64,000 nucleotides of DNA from Colwellia chukchiensis. GTDB lineage: Bacteria > Pseudomonadota > Gammaproteobacteria > Enterobacterales > Alteromonadaceae. The stretch spans positions 1 to 64,000 of the forward strand of contig NZ_NBOC01000007.1 of assembly GCF_002104455.1 (NCBI RefSeq), written 5' to 3'. A program made the translations under genes and the position numbers. The notes under the pieces are model-generated. The model was not told where the DNA came from, made no database searches, and saw nothing but the letters and a program-made list of their open reading frames with translations. Shown piece by piece: positions 7,775 through 19,074 of the stretch (positions are counted from its first letter, which is position 1; every line of letters begins with the position of its first letter).

Positions 7775-10498
7775 ATGACCGATTTGGCGAATAATATTGC
7801 TCCTGTCAATATTGAGGATGAGCTAAAAAGCTCCTATTTAGATTATGCGATGAGCGTAATCGTAGGTCGTGCATTACCAGATGTGCGTGATGGCTTAAAA
7901 CCAGTACATCGTCGTGTACTATTTGCGATGAACGTACTAGGTAACGACTTTAACAAGCCGTATAAAAAATCAGCGCGTGTTGTTGGTGATGTGATCGGTA
8001 AATATCACCCTCATGGTGACACTGCGGTATACGACACGATTGTGCGCATGGCACAACCGTTTTCACTGCGTTACATGCTAGTCGATGGCCAAGGTAACTT
8101 TGGTTCGGTTGATGGTGATTCAGCGGCGGCAATGCGTTATACCGAAATTAGAATGGCGAAAATTGCCCATTCGATTTTGGCAGACCTAGATAAAGAAACC
8201 GTCGACTACGTTGCCAACTATGACGGCACAGAAATGATACCAGCGGTTATGCCAACGCGTATCCCTAACCTGTTAGTTAATGGTACCTCTGGTATTGCAG
8301 TTGGTATGGCGACCAATATTCCGCCGCATAACTTAACAGAAGTGATCAACGGCTGTTTAGCCGTTATTGACAACGAAGATATCAGTTTTGAAGAGCTACT
8401 AGAGCATATTCCTGGACCCGATTTTCCAACCGCTGGTATTATCAGTGGTCGCGCCGGCATTCAAGAAGCGTATCGCACTGGCCGTGGCAAAATTAAAATT
8501 CGTGCACGCGCGGAAATCGAAGTTGACGAAAAGTCGGGCAAAGAAACTATCGTTGTTCACGAGTTACCTTATCAAGTCAACAAAGCCCGTTTAATCGAGA
8601 AAATGGCCGACTTGGTGAAAGAAAAACGCCTTGAAGGTATTTCTGCCCTGCGTGATGAGTCTGATAAAGACGGCATGCGCATGGTGATTGAAGTTAAACG
8701 TGGTGAAGTGGGTGAAGTTATTTTAAATAACTTATATAAATTGACCCAAATGCAAGTGTCTTTTGGTTTGAATATGGTGGCATTGACTAATGGCCAGCCA
8801 AAATTATTCAACCTACGCGAAATGCTTGATGCCTTCATTTTACACCGCCGTGAAGTGGTCACCCGTAGAACGATTTTCGAATTACGAAAAGCGCGTGAAC
8901 GAGCACATTTACTTGAAGGTTTGTCGATTGCTTTAGCCAATATTGATGAAATTATTGAGTTGATCAAAAACTCGCCAACGCCAAGTGAAGCAAAAGAGCA
9001 ATTACTTGCACGCGGTTGGAACTTAGGCTTAGTAGCCGACATGCTAGCCGCTGCTGGCGATGATGCGGCGCGACCAGAGTGGGTTGAAGAAGCATTTGGT
9101 ATTCGTGATGGTCAATATTTCTTAACACCTCCGCAAGCCCAAGCGATTCTAGATTTGCGTTTGCATAAGCTAACCGGTCTAGAGCACGAAAAAATACTTA
9201 ACGAATATAAAGATTTGTTAGAGCTTATTGGTGAGCTACTGCATATTTTGGCAACGCCATCGCGGTTAATGGAAGTGATTCGTGAAGAGCTTGAAGTCAT
9301 TCGCGATGATTTTGGTGATCAGCGTCGTACTGAAATCACCAATGCTTCACATGACTTATCGATGGAAGATTTGATCAGTGAAGAAGATGTGGTGGTAACC
9401 CTTTCTCATGAAGGGTATGTTAAATATCAAGTTTTAAGTGATTACCAAGCACAACGTCGTGGCGGTAAGGGTAAAGCAGCAACCAAAATGAAAGAAGAAG
9501 ACTTCATTGAACGGTTATTAATTGCCAATACCCATGACACTATTTTGTGCTTCTCAGATCGCGGTAAACTCTATTGGCTGAAAGTATTCCAACTACCATT
9601 GGCAAGCAGAACTTCTCGCGGGCGTCCGATCGTAAATATTTTGCCGCTGGAAGCCGATGAGCGTATAACCGCTATTTTACCTGTGCGTGAATATGAAGAA
9701 GATAAATTTATCATCATGGCAACAGCATCGGGTACGGTGAAGAAAACTGCTTTAACCGCTTATAAAAACCAACGAGCGAACGGTATTATTGCCCTGAACT
9801 TGCGTGATGACGATACCTTGATCGGTGTTGATATTACCAACGGCGATAACGATATTATGTTGTTCTCTGATGCGGGTAAAGTGGTGCGCTTTAATGAGAA
9901 ACGACGTGACAGTGAAACCGGCGAAATCAAGCTTGACCCAGAAACCGGTGAGCCACAATGGGCCTTGAAACCTATAGGTCGCACCGGTACTGGTGTTCGC
10001 GGTATAAAACTAGAGGGTGAGCAAAAAGTGGTGTCGTTAATCGTGCCTAAAAATGATGGTCCAATCCTGACCATTACTGAAAATGGCTATGGTAAACGCA
10101 CAGCACTTGAAGAGTACCCAGCGAAGAGTCGTGCGACTAAAGGTGTTGTGTCGATTAAAGTTAGTGAGCGCAATGGTCCAGTTGTTGGCGCGGTGCAGGT
10201 AGAAGAGCAAGATGAAATTATGCTGATCACCGATAATGGTACATTGGTACGCACCCGTGTCAATGAAGTGAGTGTGATAGGGCGCAACACCCAAGGCGTT
10301 CGAATTATTCGCACCATTGAAGGTGAGCATGTGGTTGCGTTACAGCGCATTGATGAAATTGAAGCCTCAGACGCTGAAAACGACAACGATGAAGGCGAAG
10401 TACCGGCGAGCCAAACCTCAACTTTGGATGAACAAGCCAACGCTGAAGATACCAGTGGCGATAGTGCATCGCTCGATAACAAGGATACGCTAGAGTAA
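7775..10498 (+). CDS. gyrA: DNA gyrase subunit A
   Basis: GyrA breaks and rejoins DNA in the gyrase A2B2 complex that introduces negative supercoils. The 907 residues match the gammaproteobacterial length. The catalytic tyrosine is Y122 in [10 protein letters not shown]. The quinolone-resistance region reads [10 protein letters not shown], so position 83 is threonine and position 87 is aspartate (E. coli numbering fits directly). Thr83 is a natural variant in several genera and does not by itself show acquired resistance. The C-terminal beta-pinwheel contains the GyrA-box-like QRRGGKG segment, and an acidic tail ends the protein. It is a single gene with its own terminator. Confidence 0.98.
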   Translation: MTDLANNIAPVNIEDELKSSYLDYAMSVIVGRALPDVRDGLKPVHRRVLFAMNVLGNDFNKPYKKSARVVGDVIGKYHPHGDTAVYDTIVRMAQPFSLRYMLVDGQGNFGSVDGDSAAAMRYTEIRMAKIAHSILADLDKETVDYVANYDGTEMIPAVMPTRIPNLLVNGTSGIAVGMATNIPPHNLTEVINGCLAVIDNEDISFEELLEHIPGPDFPTAGIISGRAGIQEAYRTGRGKIKIRARAEIEVDEKSGKETIVVHELPYQVNKARLIEKMADLVKEKRLEGISALRDESDKDGMRMVIEVKRGEVGEVILNNLYKLTQMQVSFGLNMVALTNGQPKLFNLREMLDAFILHRREVVTRRTIFELRKARERAHLLEGLSIALANIDEIIELIKNSPTPSEAKEQLLARGWNLGLVADMLAAAGDDAARPEWVEEAFGIRDGQYFLTPPQAQAILDLRLHKLTGLEHEKILNEYKDLLELIGELLHILATPSRLMEVIREELEVIRDDFGDQRRTEITNASHDLSMEDLISEEDVVVTLSHEGYVKYQVLSDYQAQRRGGKGKAATKMKEEDFIERLLIANTHDTILCFSDRGKLYWLKVFQLPLASRTSRGRPIVNILPLEADERITAILPVREYEEDKFIIMATASGTVKKTALTAYKNQRANGIIALNLRDDDTLIGVDITNGDNDIMLFSDAGKVVRFNEKRRDSETGEIKLDPETGEPQWALKPIGRTGTGVRGIKLEGEQKVVSLIVPKNDGPILTITENGYGKRTALEEYPAKSRATKGVVSIKVSERNGPVVGAVQVEEQDEIMLITDNGTLVRTRVNEVSVIGRNTQGVRIIRTIEGEHVVALQRIDEIEASDAENDNDEGEVPASQTSTLDEQANAEDTSGDSASLDNKDTLE

Positions 10499-10514
10499 CC
10501 GTTGTTAAAATATT

Positions 10515-10543
10515 AAAAAGGCGGTAATAACCGCCTTTTTTTA
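10515..10543 (+). terminator. gyrA terminator
   Basis: A perfect 10-bp stem AAAAAGGCGG (10515-10524) against CCGCCTTTTT (10531-10540) with a 6-base loop runs into a T tract, 17 bp after the gyrA stop. Confidence 0.9.
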
Positions 10544-10770
10544 TGAATAAAATCTACCGTAGTGAGTAAAATGTTCTAGTACAGAGCACGAATACATGGG
10601 TGCGATAACTCAGCATCTATGCTAGTTTAGCTGTCAGAAAAACAACTAAGGTTAATGATAAAAACTACCGGTGTTTGCTGTTTACGGTGTAAAAAAAATA
10701 TCGTTAATGCTTGGCTAGCAGACAGTCATCAACAACAAAGCAAGTTAATTTAAAAAGGGTGTAATGTTAA

Positions 10771-11856
10771 ATGTCCAATGTGTATAACTTTTGCGCAGGT
10801 CCGGCAATGTTGCCGGTTGCTGTTATGGAAAAAGCGCAAAGTGAATTTCTTAATTTTGCCGGCACTGGCAGCTCGGTGATGGAGCTTAGTCATCGCAGTT
10901 CAGAATTTATTCAGGTGGCGGAAAAAGCTGAAGCTGATTTACGCGAACTTATGGCGATCCCCGATAATTATAAAGTATTGTTTTGTCACGGTGGTGGCCG
11001 AGGTCAGTTTTCTGCCGTTGCCTTAAACCTGTTAGGTGCAAATAAAAAAGCCGATTATATTGTTTCGGGTACTTGGTCAAAGGCTGCGGCTGAAGAAGCA
11101 AGCCATTATGGTGACATCAATATCATTAATGTGTTGAATAATGAGCAAGGTATACAAAGTGTGCAAGCCAGTACAAGTTGGCCGCTAAGTGATGATGCCG
11201 CTTATGTTCACTATTGTCCCAATGAAACCGTTGATGGTATTGAAATATTCGATGTACCCGATACGGGTAATATCCCGCTTGTTGCCGATATGTCTTCAAC
11301 CATCTTATCGCGTGAATTTGATGTCAGTAAGTTTGCGTTAATTTATGCTGGCGCACAAAAAAATATTGGCCCGTCAGGGTTAACCTTGGTGATCGTGCGT
11401 GATGACCTACTGGGCAAGGCACATATCGATACGCCGTCGATTATGAATTACCAAGTATTGGCAGAAAATGGTTCAATGTATAATACGCCGCCTACTTATG
11501 GTTGGTATTTAGCCGGTCTCGTTTTTGATTGGTTACTCGCTCAAGGTGGCATTAAAGCGATAGCAAAAATTAATGATAAAAAGGCCCGTTTACTTTATCA
11601 ATATATTGACCAGAGTCATTTTTACAAAAACACCATTAGTCCTGAAAATAGAAGCTTAATGAATGTGCCTTTTTTATTAACTGATGACACATTAACAGCA
11701 AAATTTTTGCAGCAAGCAAAGCAACAAGGCCTAGTAGCATTAAAAGGACACCGTTCAGTTGGTGGTATGCGAGCAAGTATCTATAATGCCATGCCTATTG
11801 AAGGCGTCGAAAAATTAGTCGATTTTATGAAAACATTTGCAGAAGATAATCAATAA
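10771..11856 (+). CDS. serC: Phosphoserine aminotransferase
   Basis: SerC moves an amino group from glutamate to 3-phosphohydroxypyruvate in serine synthesis, and also acts in pyridoxal phosphate synthesis. The 361-residue class V aminotransferase begins [12 protein letters not shown], as the family does, and has the PLP-binding lysine in [13 protein letters not shown]. The C-terminal [17 protein letters not shown] is the conserved phosphate/substrate-binding segment. The next gene, aroA, starts only 1 bp after the stop; serC-aroA operons are common in gammaproteobacteria. Confidence 0.97.
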   Translation: MSNVYNFCAGPAMLPVAVMEKAQSEFLNFAGTGSSVMELSHRSSEFIQVAEKAEADLRELMAIPDNYKVLFCHGGGRGQFSAVALNLLGANKKADYIVSGTWSKAAAEEASHYGDINIINVLNNEQGIQSVQASTSWPLSDDAAYVHYCPNETVDGIEIFDVPDTGNIPLVADMSSTILSREFDVSKFALIYAGAQKNIGPSGLTLVIVRDDLLGKAHIDTPSIMNYQVLAENGSMYNTPPTYGWYLAGLVFDWLLAQGGIKAIAKINDKKARLLYQYIDQSHFYKNTISPENRSLMNVPFLLTDDTLTAKFLQQAKQQGLVALKGHRSVGGMRASIYNAMPIEGVEKLVDFMKTFAEDNQ

Positions 11857-11857
11857 T

Positions 11858-13138
11858 ATGGAACAATTAACCCTAGAACCCATTGCACAAGTTAATGGCG
11901 ACGTATTTTTACCAGGCTCAAAAAGTTTATCAAACCGTGCTTTGCTTATTGCCGCCCTTGCAAAAGGTACCACTAACATTACCAATTTATTGGTGAGTGA
12001 TGACATTAGCCATATGCTAAATGCACTGCAAAGCTTAGGGGTTGAATACACGCTAAGTGATTGTGGTACCGAGTGTCGTGTCGTGGGTAATAATGGCTTA
12101 TTTAAGACGACAGAGACTATAGAGTTATATTTGGGCAACGCTGGCACTGCAATGCGCCCCTTATGCGCGGCACTGGCGGCTAGCACTGGCGAGTTTATTC
12201 TTACTGGTGAGCCAAGAATGAAAGAACGACCTATTGGTCATTTGGTTGATGCATTAACACAGTTAAATGCCGATATTGAATACTTGGAAAACACTGACTA
12301 CCCTCCTATTAAAATTACAGGTCAGGCGTTAAGTGGTGGTACGGTGAAAATAGACGGTTCAATCTCGAGTCAATTTTTAACCGCATTATTAATGGTAGCA
12401 CCGCTATTGCAATCTGATAGCGAAATTGAAATTGAAGGAGAGTTAGTTTCTAAGCCTTATATAGATATCACCCTCGATATCATGGCGCGATTTGGTGTAC
12501 AAGTGCAAAATAATAACTACCAGTCTTTTAGTGTTAAAGGCCAGCAAAGCTATCAAGCGCAGGAAAGGTATATGGTAGAAGGGGATGCATCTTCTGCTTC
12601 TTATTTTCTTGCGGCAGGCGCCATTAAAGGGGGCACTGTGACGGTACATGGTGTGGGTAAGTTAAGTGTACAAGGCGATAAACATTTTGCTGATGTGTTA
12701 GAAGAAATGGGCGCAGACATTACTTGGCATGACGAAGCAATCACGGTTAGAGGTAGTACTCTTAACGCCGTGGATATGGATATGAATCATATTCCTGATG
12801 CGGCCATGACCATAGCAACCACTGCATTATTTGCTACCGGCACAACGACAATTCGCAATATTTATAATTGGCGCGTCAAAGAAACCGATCGCTTAGCGGC
12901 CATGGCTACTGAGTTAAGAAAAGTAGGGGCAACTGTCGTTGAAGGAGAAGATTATATCTCCGTCACTCCTGCTCAGACATTACAACATGCGGCGATTGAT
13001 ACCTATAACGATCACCGTGTAGCCATGTGTTTTTCACTCGTAGCGTTAAGTCAGACGTCGGTAACCATTAACGATCCAAAGTGTACGGCAAAAACCTTTC
13101 CGGATTATTTTAAACAACTGGCTAAGATTTCTCGATAA
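11858..13138 (+). CDS. aroA: 3-phosphoshikimate 1-carboxyvinyltransferase (EPSP synthase)
   Basis: AroA joins phosphoenolpyruvate to shikimate-3-phosphate, the sixth step of aromatic amino acid synthesis. The ATG at 11858 gives 426 residues starting [11 protein letters not shown], like E. coli AroA; an earlier in-frame ATG lies inside serC and adds an unrelated tail. The family motifs [31 protein letters not shown] and the C-terminal DHRVAMC are all visible. The glycine in LGNAGTA and the overall pattern fit class I enzymes. It is translated directly after serC. Confidence 0.97.
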   Translation: MEQLTLEPIAQVNGDVFLPGSKSLSNRALLIAALAKGTTNITNLLVSDDISHMLNALQSLGVEYTLSDCGTECRVVGNNGLFKTTETIELYLGNAGTAMRPLCAALAASTGEFILTGEPRMKERPIGHLVDALTQLNADIEYLENTDYPPIKITGQALSGGTVKIDGSISSQFLTALLMVAPLLQSDSEIEIEGELVSKPYIDITLDIMARFGVQVQNNNYQSFSVKGQQSYQAQERYMVEGDASSASYFLAAGAIKGGTVTVHGVGKLSVQGDKHFADVLEEMGADITWHDEAITVRGSTLNAVDMDMNHIPDAAMTIATTALFATGTTTIRNIYNWRVKETDRLAAMATELRKVGATVVEGEDYISVTPAQTLQHAAIDTYNDHRVAMCFSLVALSQTSVTINDPKCTAKTFPDYFKQLAKISR

Positions 13139-13354
13139 GCGGTAACTCTTACGTACGCCTTTACTGTTATTAACATAACGGGCTATCGCGTAGTGCTGTA
13201 TTTTAGCGACAATTTTAGAGCCTAAAGTAAGCCTTGTGAGTGACCGAAAATGCAAAGTTATTGATGTATGCATTAATATCAATAACTTTTAGGCGATTTT
13301 GGCTGTTAAATTTCGTATAATGCCGCCGATTTTTCGACTTTAGGAGGGAAGTGT

Positions 13355-14035
13355 ATGCAGGAAAGTGTTCCAGTTATTACTATTGATGGGCCCAGTGGGG
13401 CAGGTAAAGGAACCGTAGCACGCATTGTTGCCGAGCAGTTAGGTTGGCATTTATTGGATAGTGGTGCGATTTATCGGGTATTAGCCGTGGCGGCACAACA
13501 CCACAATATTGGCGTTGACGATGAAGACTCACTTTTACCCATAGCGGCGCACTTAGATGTGCAATTCCAAGTATGCGATGAAGGTGAAGGCAAAGTCATT
13601 CTCGAAGGTGAAGACGTTACCAATACCATTAGAACAGAGGATGTTGGTGCTTTAGCGTCAAAAGTTGCTGCATTTCCCCGTGTTAGAGAGGCTTTACTGC
13701 GTCGCCAGCGTGCCTTTCGAATAGCACCAGGTTTAGTGGCCGATGGCCGCGACATGGGTACAATCGTATTTACCCGTGCTCAAGTGAAAGTATTTTTAAC
13801 CGCCAGTGCTGAAGAAAGAGCACGGCGAAGATTTAAACAGTTGAATGAAAAAGGCTTTGATGTTAAAATCGGGCGCCTTTTGGATGAGATACGTCTAAGA
13901 GATGAGCGCGATCAAAGCCGTAAGGTAGCACCGCTTGTTCCTGCAGAAGGGGCATTAATCATTGATTCTACTGAACTTTCGATAGACGAAGTGGTTAGTA
14001 AAATTTTGTCTTTTAGTAATGAAAGGCTAATGTAA
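13355..14035 (+). CDS. cmk: Cytidylate kinase
   Basis: Cmk phosphorylates CMP and dCMP with ATP. The 226-residue protein has the P-loop [11 protein letters not shown] near the N-terminus, the [10 protein letters not shown] segment for nucleotide-monophosphate binding, and the [11 protein letters not shown] lid region. A Shine-Dalgarno AGGAGGG lies 7-8 bp before the ATG, and a TATAAT box at 13316-13321 lies just upstream. The order cmk-rpsA-ihfB is the usual enterobacterial arrangement. Confidence 0.96.
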   Translation: MQESVPVITIDGPSGAGKGTVARIVAEQLGWHLLDSGAIYRVLAVAAQHHNIGVDDEDSLLPIAAHLDVQFQVCDEGEGKVILEGEDVTNTIRTEDVGALASKVAAFPRVREALLRRQRAFRIAPGLVADGRDMGTIVFTRAQVKVFLTASAEERARRRFKQLNEKGFDVKIGRLLDEIRLRDERDQSRKVAPLVPAEGALIIDSTELSIDEVVSKILSFSNERLM

Positions 14036-14060
14036 ACGAAGTAATGATGCTTCAAAATAA

Positions 14061-14082
14061 CCTAATGTAAGGATGCATTAGG
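14061..14082 (+). other. Stem-loop in the cmk-rpsA spacer
   Basis: CCTAATG (14061-14067) pairs with CATTAGG (14076-14082) and is followed by TCTTATT. It could be a weak terminator of cmk or part of the rpsA leader, where S1 autoregulates its own translation in E. coli. The stem is short, and the role is inference. Confidence 0.35.
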
Positions 14083-14146
14083 TCTTATTAACAACCCCAT
14101 GAAACAAGTATGTTGATTGGATTAACTCTGAGTTCATAGACAAATT

Positions 14147-15814
14147 ATGACTGAAAATTTTGCACAACTTTTTGAAGAAAGTTTAAAAACAATCGAAACA
14201 CGTCCTGGTTCAATCGTTAAAGGGACTGTTGTTGCCATCACTAAAGACAACGTTTTAGTAGACGCTGGCCTTAAATCTGAATCTGTTATCTCTATCGACC
14301 AATTCAAGAGCCTTACTGGTGAAGTTGAAGTTGCTGTCGGTGATGAAGTAGATGTATCACTTAAAGCGACAGATGATGGTTTCGGTGAAACGATTCTTTC
14401 TCGTGATGACGCAAAACGTCACGAAGCATGGCAAGTGCTTGAAAAAGCATACGAAGAAAAAGAAACAATTATCGGTGTTATCAACGGTAAAGTTAAAGGT
14501 GGTTTCACAGTTGAAGTTAGCAACATCCGTGCTTTCTTACCTGGTTCACTAGTGGATGTTCGTCCTATTCGTGACACGACTCACCTTGAAGGTAAAGACC
14601 TAGAATTTAAAGTTATTAAGCTTGATCAAAAGCGTAATAACGTAGTGGTATCACGCCGTGCTGTTATCGAATCAGAAAGCAGTGTTGAACGTGATGAACT
14701 ACTTGCTTCTCTTGCCGAAGGCATTGAAGTTAAAGGTATCGTTAAGAACCTTACTGACTACGGTGCATTCGTAGACTTAGGCGGTATTGACGGCCTACTT
14801 CACATCACAGATATGGCTTGGAAGCGTGTTAAGCACCCAAGTGAAATCGTAAATGTTGGTGATGAAATTCAAGTTAAAGTATTGAAATTTGACCGTGAGC
14901 GTACCCGTGTATCACTAGGTATGAAGCAGTTAGGCGAAGATCCATGGGTTGCTATCGCTAAGCGTTACCCTGAAGGCGCTAAGCTTACAGGCCGCGTAAC
15001 TAACTTAACTGACTACGGTTGTTTCGTTGAGATCCAAGAAGGCGTTGAAGGTTTAGTACACGTTTCTGAAATGGATTGGACTAACAAAAACATCCACCCA
15101 TCTAAAGTGGTTAACTTAGGTGACACAGTGGAAGTTATGGTGCTTGAAATTGACGAAGAACGTCGTCGTATTTCGCTTGGCCTTAAACAATGTATCCCGA
15201 ACCCTTGGGAAGAGTTTGCGAAAAACTTCAACAAAGGTGACAAAGTATCAGGTAAGATCAAGTCAATCACTGACTTTGGTATCTTCATTGGTCTTGACGG
15301 CGGCATTGACGGTCTTGTTCACTTATCTGACATTTCATGGGCTGGTGGTGAAGAAGCGGTTCGTGAATACAAGAAAGGTGATGAAATCTCAGCTGTGGTA
15401 CTTCAAGTTGACCCAGAGCGCGAGCGTATCTCTTTAGGTGTTAAACAAACTGAAGATGATCCGTTTAATCAATACCTTGCAGATAACAAAAAAGGTGCTA
15501 TTGTTACAGGTAAGGTTATTGAAGTAGACGCTAAAGGCGCTAAAATTGAATTAGCTGAAGGCGTTGAAGGTTACCTTCGTGTTGCTGATATTTCACGTGA
15601 GCGTGTTGAAGATGCGACCACTGAATTGTCTGTAGGTGATAGCGTAGAGACTAAGTTTGTTGGTGTAGATCGTAAGAACCGCACTATCAGCTTATCAATT
15701 AAAGCGAAAGATCAAGCAGACGAGCGTGAAGCTATGGAATCATTGAACAAAGCCCCTGAAGATGCTTCTGGCTTAAGTGCAATGGCTGAAGCGTTTAAAA
15801 ACGCTAAACTTTAA
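14147..15814 (+). CDS. rpsA: 30S ribosomal protein S1
   Basis: S1 binds mRNA on the 30S subunit and helps translation start on messages with weak ribosome sites. The 555 residues contain six S1 (OB-fold) repeats. The central and C-terminal repeats are easiest to see by the recurring pattern G-x-V-x-x-(L/I)-x-D-(Y/F)-G-x-F followed by G-L-(L/V)-H, for example around residues 195-220, 280-305 and 367-390. Its codons use few rare types, as expected of a highly expressed gene. A 13-bp perfect hairpin separates it from ihfB. Confidence 0.98.
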   Translation: MTENFAQLFEESLKTIETRPGSIVKGTVVAITKDNVLVDAGLKSESVISIDQFKSLTGEVEVAVGDEVDVSLKATDDGFGETILSRDDAKRHEAWQVLEKAYEEKETIIGVINGKVKGGFTVEVSNIRAFLPGSLVDVRPIRDTTHLEGKDLEFKVIKLDQKRNNVVVSRRAVIESESSVERDELLASLAEGIEVKGIVKNLTDYGAFVDLGGIDGLLHITDMAWKRVKHPSEIVNVGDEIQVKVLKFDRERTRVSLGMKQLGEDPWVAIAKRYPEGAKLTGRVTNLTDYGCFVEIQEGVEGLVHVSEMDWTNKNIHPSKVVNLGDTVEVMVLEIDEERRRISLGLKQCIPNPWEEFAKNFNKGDKVSGKIKSITDFGIFIGLDGGIDGLVHLSDISWAGGEEAVREYKKGDEISAVVLQVDPERERISLGVKQTEDDPFNQYLADNKKGAIVTGKVIEVDAKGAKIELAEGVEGYLRVADISRERVEDATTELSVGDSVETKFVGVDRKNRTISLSIKAKDQADEREAMESLNKAPEDASGLSAMAEAFKNAKL

Positions 15815-15833
15815 TTTCTAGCAATACCAAGAG

Positions 15834-15863
15834 CAGAAGAACAGCTGATAAGCTGTTCTTCTG
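15834..15863 (+). terminator. Strong hairpin between rpsA and ihfB
   Basis: CAGAAGAACAGCT (15834-15846) pairs perfectly over 13 bp with AGCTGTTCTTCTG (15851-15863) around a 4-base loop. There is no T-run after it (GAAAGTTTAAATCC), so it is a poor classical terminator. It may protect the rpsA 3' end or partly stop read-through into ihfB. Confidence 0.5.
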
Positions 15864-15911
15864 AAAGTTTAAATCCGATGGCGCGAAGCTATAGTGAACA
15901 CTGGAGGTCAA

Positions 15912-16199
15912 ATGACCAAATCAGAACTCATTGAAAGATTAGCAGATAAATTAAACCATTTAGCTGCGAAAGATGTAGAACTAGCTATAAAAGAAATTCT
16001 TGAAATGATGGCGCAAACTTTATCAAAAGGTGAGCGTATTGAAATTAGAGGTTTTGGCAGTTTTTCTTTGCATTATCGAGCTCCTCGTACTGGACGGAAT
16101 CCAAAAACTGGCGAGTCAGTAGAACTTGACGGCAAATATGTTCCGCATTTTAAACCTGGTAAAGAGTTACGCGAAAGAGTAAATCTTTCAATCGCGTAA
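15912..16199 (+). CDS. ihfB: Integration host factor beta subunit
   Basis: IHF-beta pairs with IHF-alpha to bend DNA sharply at specific sites in recombination, replication and transcription. The ATG at 15912 follows a good ribosome site (CTGGAGG) and gives 95 residues, the usual length; an earlier ATG 6 codons upstream overlaps that site. The family core [20 protein letters not shown] with the DNA-intercalating proline region is present. It lies between rpsA and the lapA/lapB genes, the standard order. Confidence 0.97.
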   Translation: MTKSELIERLADKLNHLAAKDVELAIKEILEMMAQTLSKGERIEIRGFGSFSLHYRAPRTGRNPKTGESVELDGKYVPHFKPGKELRERVNLSIA

Positions 16200-16220
16200 T
16201 TGCAGAATTATTGAATAAAC

Positions 16221-16247
16221 GGCATGCTATCAGCATGCCTTTTTTTT
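16221..16247 (+). terminator. ihfB terminator
   Basis: GGCATGCT (16221-16228) pairs with AGCATGCC (16232-16239) across a 3-base loop and runs directly into eight T residues. It lies 21 bp after ihfB and just before lapA. Confidence 0.9.
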
Positions 16248-16268
16248 GTGTTGTTTTGGATAAGTCCT

Positions 16269-16520
16269 ATGCGCCTATATATAACCGTTATTCTTTTTCT
16301 TGTTTTACTTGCCATTGCCTTTATATTTGGCACTCAAAATGATCAAGTCATGACCTTAAATTACTTAATAGCAAAAACAAGCATTCCTGTGGCGGTTGCT
16401 GTGGGTCTGTTTACGGCAATCGGTTTTGTCATGGGTCTACTGTTCGTTTTATTTTGGTGGTTATTGCGTAAGATAAAGCCAACTAAAAGTGAACCATCAG
16501 TAACAGGAAAAAAGTCGTAG
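16269..16520 (+). CDS. lapA: Lipopolysaccharide assembly protein A (inner membrane)
   Basis: This 83-residue membrane protein has two hydrophobic segments, about residues 2-20 and 40-65, and a basic C-terminal tail (LRKIKPTKSE). The length, topology and position directly before lapB fit LapA (YciS), which works with LapB to control LPS synthesis through LpxC turnover. The ATG at 16269 gives the family start MRLYI; a frame extension upstream overlaps the ihfB terminator. The lapB start is 1 bp after its stop. Confidence 0.88.
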   Translation: MRLYITVILFLVLLAIAFIFGTQNDQVMTLNYLIAKTSIPVAVAVGLFTAIGFVMGLLFVLFWWLLRKIKPTKSEPSVTGKKS

Positions 16521-16521
16521 T

Positions 16522-17691
16522 ATGCTAGGGTTACTCTTTTTATTGTTACCTGTTGCCATGGGTTACGGCTGGTTTATGGGGCGTAATAGTGTCAAACAAA
16601 ACGACCATAGTGCCAAACAAGAGCTTTCCATTAAATACTCTACTGGCTTAAATTATTTATTTTCTAATCAACAAGATAAAGCGATTGATTTCTTACTCGA
16701 AGCGCTAAAAGTTGAAGATGATAGCGTTGAAGCACATTTTGCCATGGCTAACTTATTCAGACGTCGTGGCGAGCTTGACAGAGCACTAAAAGTACATGAG
16801 CATTTGGTCAGACAAAAGCACTTGCCCAATAGTGCTAAACAACAAGCAGTGTTTGAACTGGCAAAAGACTTTCTCAGTGCTGGCTTATATGATCGCGCTG
16901 AAGCTATGTTTCATAAGCTCTTAAAATCCAAAACCTATGGCTTAAAATCATTAACATCCTTAATGCAAATTTATCAGTCCACCAAAGATTGGCAGCAAGG
17001 TATTGCTTTGAAAAAAGCCATTGCCAAAACGCGTGACGTTAAGCTCTTGCATGCATTAGCTAATTTCTACTGCGAGCTGGCTACAACGGCATTGGAACAA
17101 GATAAATTTATTGAGGTTATTGAGCTATTAGATCATGCCTTAAGCCATGACCCTAACTCGTCTCGGGCAAACTGGTTGATGGCTCAGATATATGAAAATC
17201 ATCAACAGTTTAATGAAGCATGCCAGTGTTACAAAGCAATTTATGAGCAAGACAAAGAATTTTTTCCCGATGTAATCGATAAAATGTTTCTTTGTTATCA
17301 AAAGCTTGATGCAGAAAAAGCGTTTTTTAGGTTTATTAGAAAAGTTTACGATGAAACCGGTAGCACCAGTGCATTGATCAAGTATTTATCCTATATCGAA
17401 CAAGTAAAAGGTCCGCATCAAGCCAAGCAATTTATTTTATCCGCGTTAAAGCGACGGCCGACAATTCGGGGTTTTAAACACTTTGTGAAAATGCAAATGG
17501 ATGGCACACAATCAGAAAATACCTCAGAAAACTTAGAAGTGATCCGTGAGTTAGTGACAGCATATTTAAATGTAAAGCATCGTTATAGTTGTCGCACTTG
17601 TGGCTTTAATTCCAGCACGCACTATTGGTCATGTCCCTCTTGCCATGACTGGGAGCAGTTAAAGCCAGTACGGGGCCTTGAAGGCGAATAA
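16522..17691 (+). CDS. lapB: Lipopolysaccharide assembly protein B (TPR, rubredoxin-like)
   Basis: LapB (YciM) is anchored in the inner membrane and couples LPS synthesis to FtsH-dependent LpxC breakdown. The 389 residues begin with a membrane anchor (LGLLFLLLPVAMGYGWFMG). A long tetratricopeptide array fills about residues 35-330, with clear repeats around AIDFLLEALKVEDDSVEAHF and the following helix pairs. The C-terminus has a rubredoxin-like zinc or iron site with two CxxC knuckles (CRTC and CPSC). Length and the lapA neighbour match the family. Confidence 0.94.
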   Translation: MLGLLFLLLPVAMGYGWFMGRNSVKQNDHSAKQELSIKYSTGLNYLFSNQQDKAIDFLLEALKVEDDSVEAHFAMANLFRRRGELDRALKVHEHLVRQKHLPNSAKQQAVFELAKDFLSAGLYDRAEAMFHKLLKSKTYGLKSLTSLMQIYQSTKDWQQGIALKKAIAKTRDVKLLHALANFYCELATTALEQDKFIEVIELLDHALSHDPNSSRANWLMAQIYENHQQFNEACQCYKAIYEQDKEFFPDVIDKMFLCYQKLDAEKAFFRFIRKVYDETGSTSALIKYLSYIEQVKGPHQAKQFILSALKRRPTIRGFKHFVKMQMDGTQSENTSENLEVIRELVTAYLNVKHRYSCRTCGFNSSTHYWSCPSCHDWEQLKPVRGLEGE

Positions 17692-17880
17692 CGTCCCCTG
17701 ATAGTGCTTAACTAGGGCTATTAAACTTTGGCATGACTTTCTTAGCTGCGAGCTTATGCCTTGCAGATAAATTTAGAACTTTGCTTGATTAATAACCCTA
17801 AACCAACAAAATTTAGAATTAACTATATTGAACGAAAGTGATCAACTCACTTTACAGAATTGAAAAAATAGGAACCCCTG

Positions 17881-18576
17881 ATGTTAGATACCAAAGTTGT
17901 TGTTGCTTTAGATTTTGATAAAAAGAATGACGCCTTATCTTTTGTTGATCGGATCTCACCGAATGATTGTCGTTTAAAAGTTGGCAAAGAAATGTTCACC
18001 CATTTTGGCCCAGAATTTGTTAAAGAGCTTGTTAAGCGTGATTTTGATGTTTTTCTGGACTTAAAGTTTCATGATATCCCCAATACCGTGGCAAAAGCGG
18101 TTGCAGCGGCTGCAGACTTAGGGGTTTGGATGGTCAATGTTCATGCCTCTGGTGGCGTTGAAATGATGAAAAAAGCCAAAGCAGCCTTATTGCCTTATGG
18201 TGATAAAGCACCGCTTTTGATCGCAGTGACGGTACTAACGAGTATGGGCAGTGAAGATTTACTCGCTTTAGGTATTACGAAGTCACCCGCTGAGCAAGTG
18301 CATCATTTAGCGTCATTAACAAAACAAGCGGGTTTAGACGGCGTGGTTTGCTCGGCAATGGAAGCAAAAGCACTAAAACAAGAACTAGGACAAGACTTTA
18401 AGCTGATCACGCCCGGTATTCGTCCTGTGGGAGCTAATGCTGACGATCAAAAGCGTATTATGACACCTCAACAAGCGTTAGCGGTTGGTGTTGACTATTT
18501 AGTTATCGGCCGACCGATCACCCAAGCCAATGATCCACAAGCCGTACTTTCAGCCATTAATTTATCTATTAGTTAA
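17881..18576 (+). CDS. pyrF: Orotidine 5'-phosphate decarboxylase
   Basis: PyrF makes UMP from OMP in the last step of pyrimidine synthesis. The 231-residue barrel has the catalytic D-x-K-x-x-D pattern in [13 protein letters not shown], a VVALDFD N-terminus and the phosphate-binding [10 protein letters not shown] at the end. It lies after lapB, as in E. coli, but with a 189-bp gap that probably holds its own promoter. Confidence 0.97.
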   Translation: MLDTKVVVALDFDKKNDALSFVDRISPNDCRLKVGKEMFTHFGPEFVKELVKRDFDVFLDLKFHDIPNTVAKAVAAAADLGVWMVNVHASGGVEMMKKAKAALLPYGDKAPLLIAVTVLTSMGSEDLLALGITKSPAEQVHHLASLTKQAGLDGVVCSAMEAKALKQELGQDFKLITPGIRPVGANADDQKRIMTPQQALAVGVDYLVIGRPITQANDPQAVLSAINLSIS

Positions 18577-18699
18577 TTTGCAGAGCTTATTTTTTATGAT
18601 GCGCATTTGACAAATAAAGCGAAGACTTCTAAACCTAATACAGTAATTATTTTTATGGTAATTACGCATATGGATATTAACTATTAGAAGGAAGCTAGA

Positions 18700-19002
18700 A
18701 TGAAAACGCACATCTATACTTTGCTCATCGTATTACTTACTGTCTTGTCGTTGCCGCTAAGCGCTGAAGGCACAAATGAAAGCCCTAACTTGGCGGTTGA
18801 ACAAGCAATACAAGTTGTTGATATTAATAAAGCGGATCTGGATACCTTAGCCTTATTAAAAGGTGTTGGAGAGAAGCGCGCGAAAGCAATAATTGCTTAT
18901 CGTGAATTACATGGTGAGTTTAACGCCCTTGATGATTTACTCAATGTCAAAGGGATAGGTGAGCAGATGTTACGGCTTAATAAGGAAAGAATTAAGTTGT
19001 AA
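18700..19002 (+). CDS. Exported helix-hairpin-helix DNA-binding protein, ComEA family
   Basis: This 100-residue protein starts with a signal peptide (KTHIYTLLIVLLTVLSLPLSA). It then carries a double helix-hairpin-helix domain (VDINKADLDTLALLKGVGEKRA, about residues 40-98, ending in KGIGEQML). Small ComEA-like proteins of this form bind DNA in the periplasm and in Vibrio take part in natural uptake; that role here is inference. A ribosome site (AGAAGGAAG) precedes the ATG. A shared terminator lies between it and deoD, which converges on it. Confidence 0.85.
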   Translation: MKTHIYTLLIVLLTVLSLPLSAEGTNESPNLAVEQAIQVVDINKADLDTLALLKGVGEKRAKAIIAYRELHGEFNALDDLLNVKGIGEQMLRLNKERIKL

Positions 19003-19037
19003 TTGATGGCTAGATTGTAACTGTATCATCAAACAGC

Positions 19038-19063
19038 AAAGCCAGTCATTTGACTGGCTTTTT
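19038..19063. terminator. Bidirectional terminator between comEA-like gene and deoD
   Basis: AAAGCCAGTCA (19038-19048) pairs with TGACTGGCTTT (19051-19061) and has A residues on the left and T residues on the right. It can serve both converging genes, though the flanking A run on the deoD side is short. Confidence 0.8.
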
Positions 19064-19074
19064 TAATGAATCAG

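Noticed and set aside
7994-8040. Thr83 in GyrA as acquired quinolone resistance
   Set aside because: Thr at this position is wild type in several gammaproteobacterial genera, and Asp87 is unchanged.
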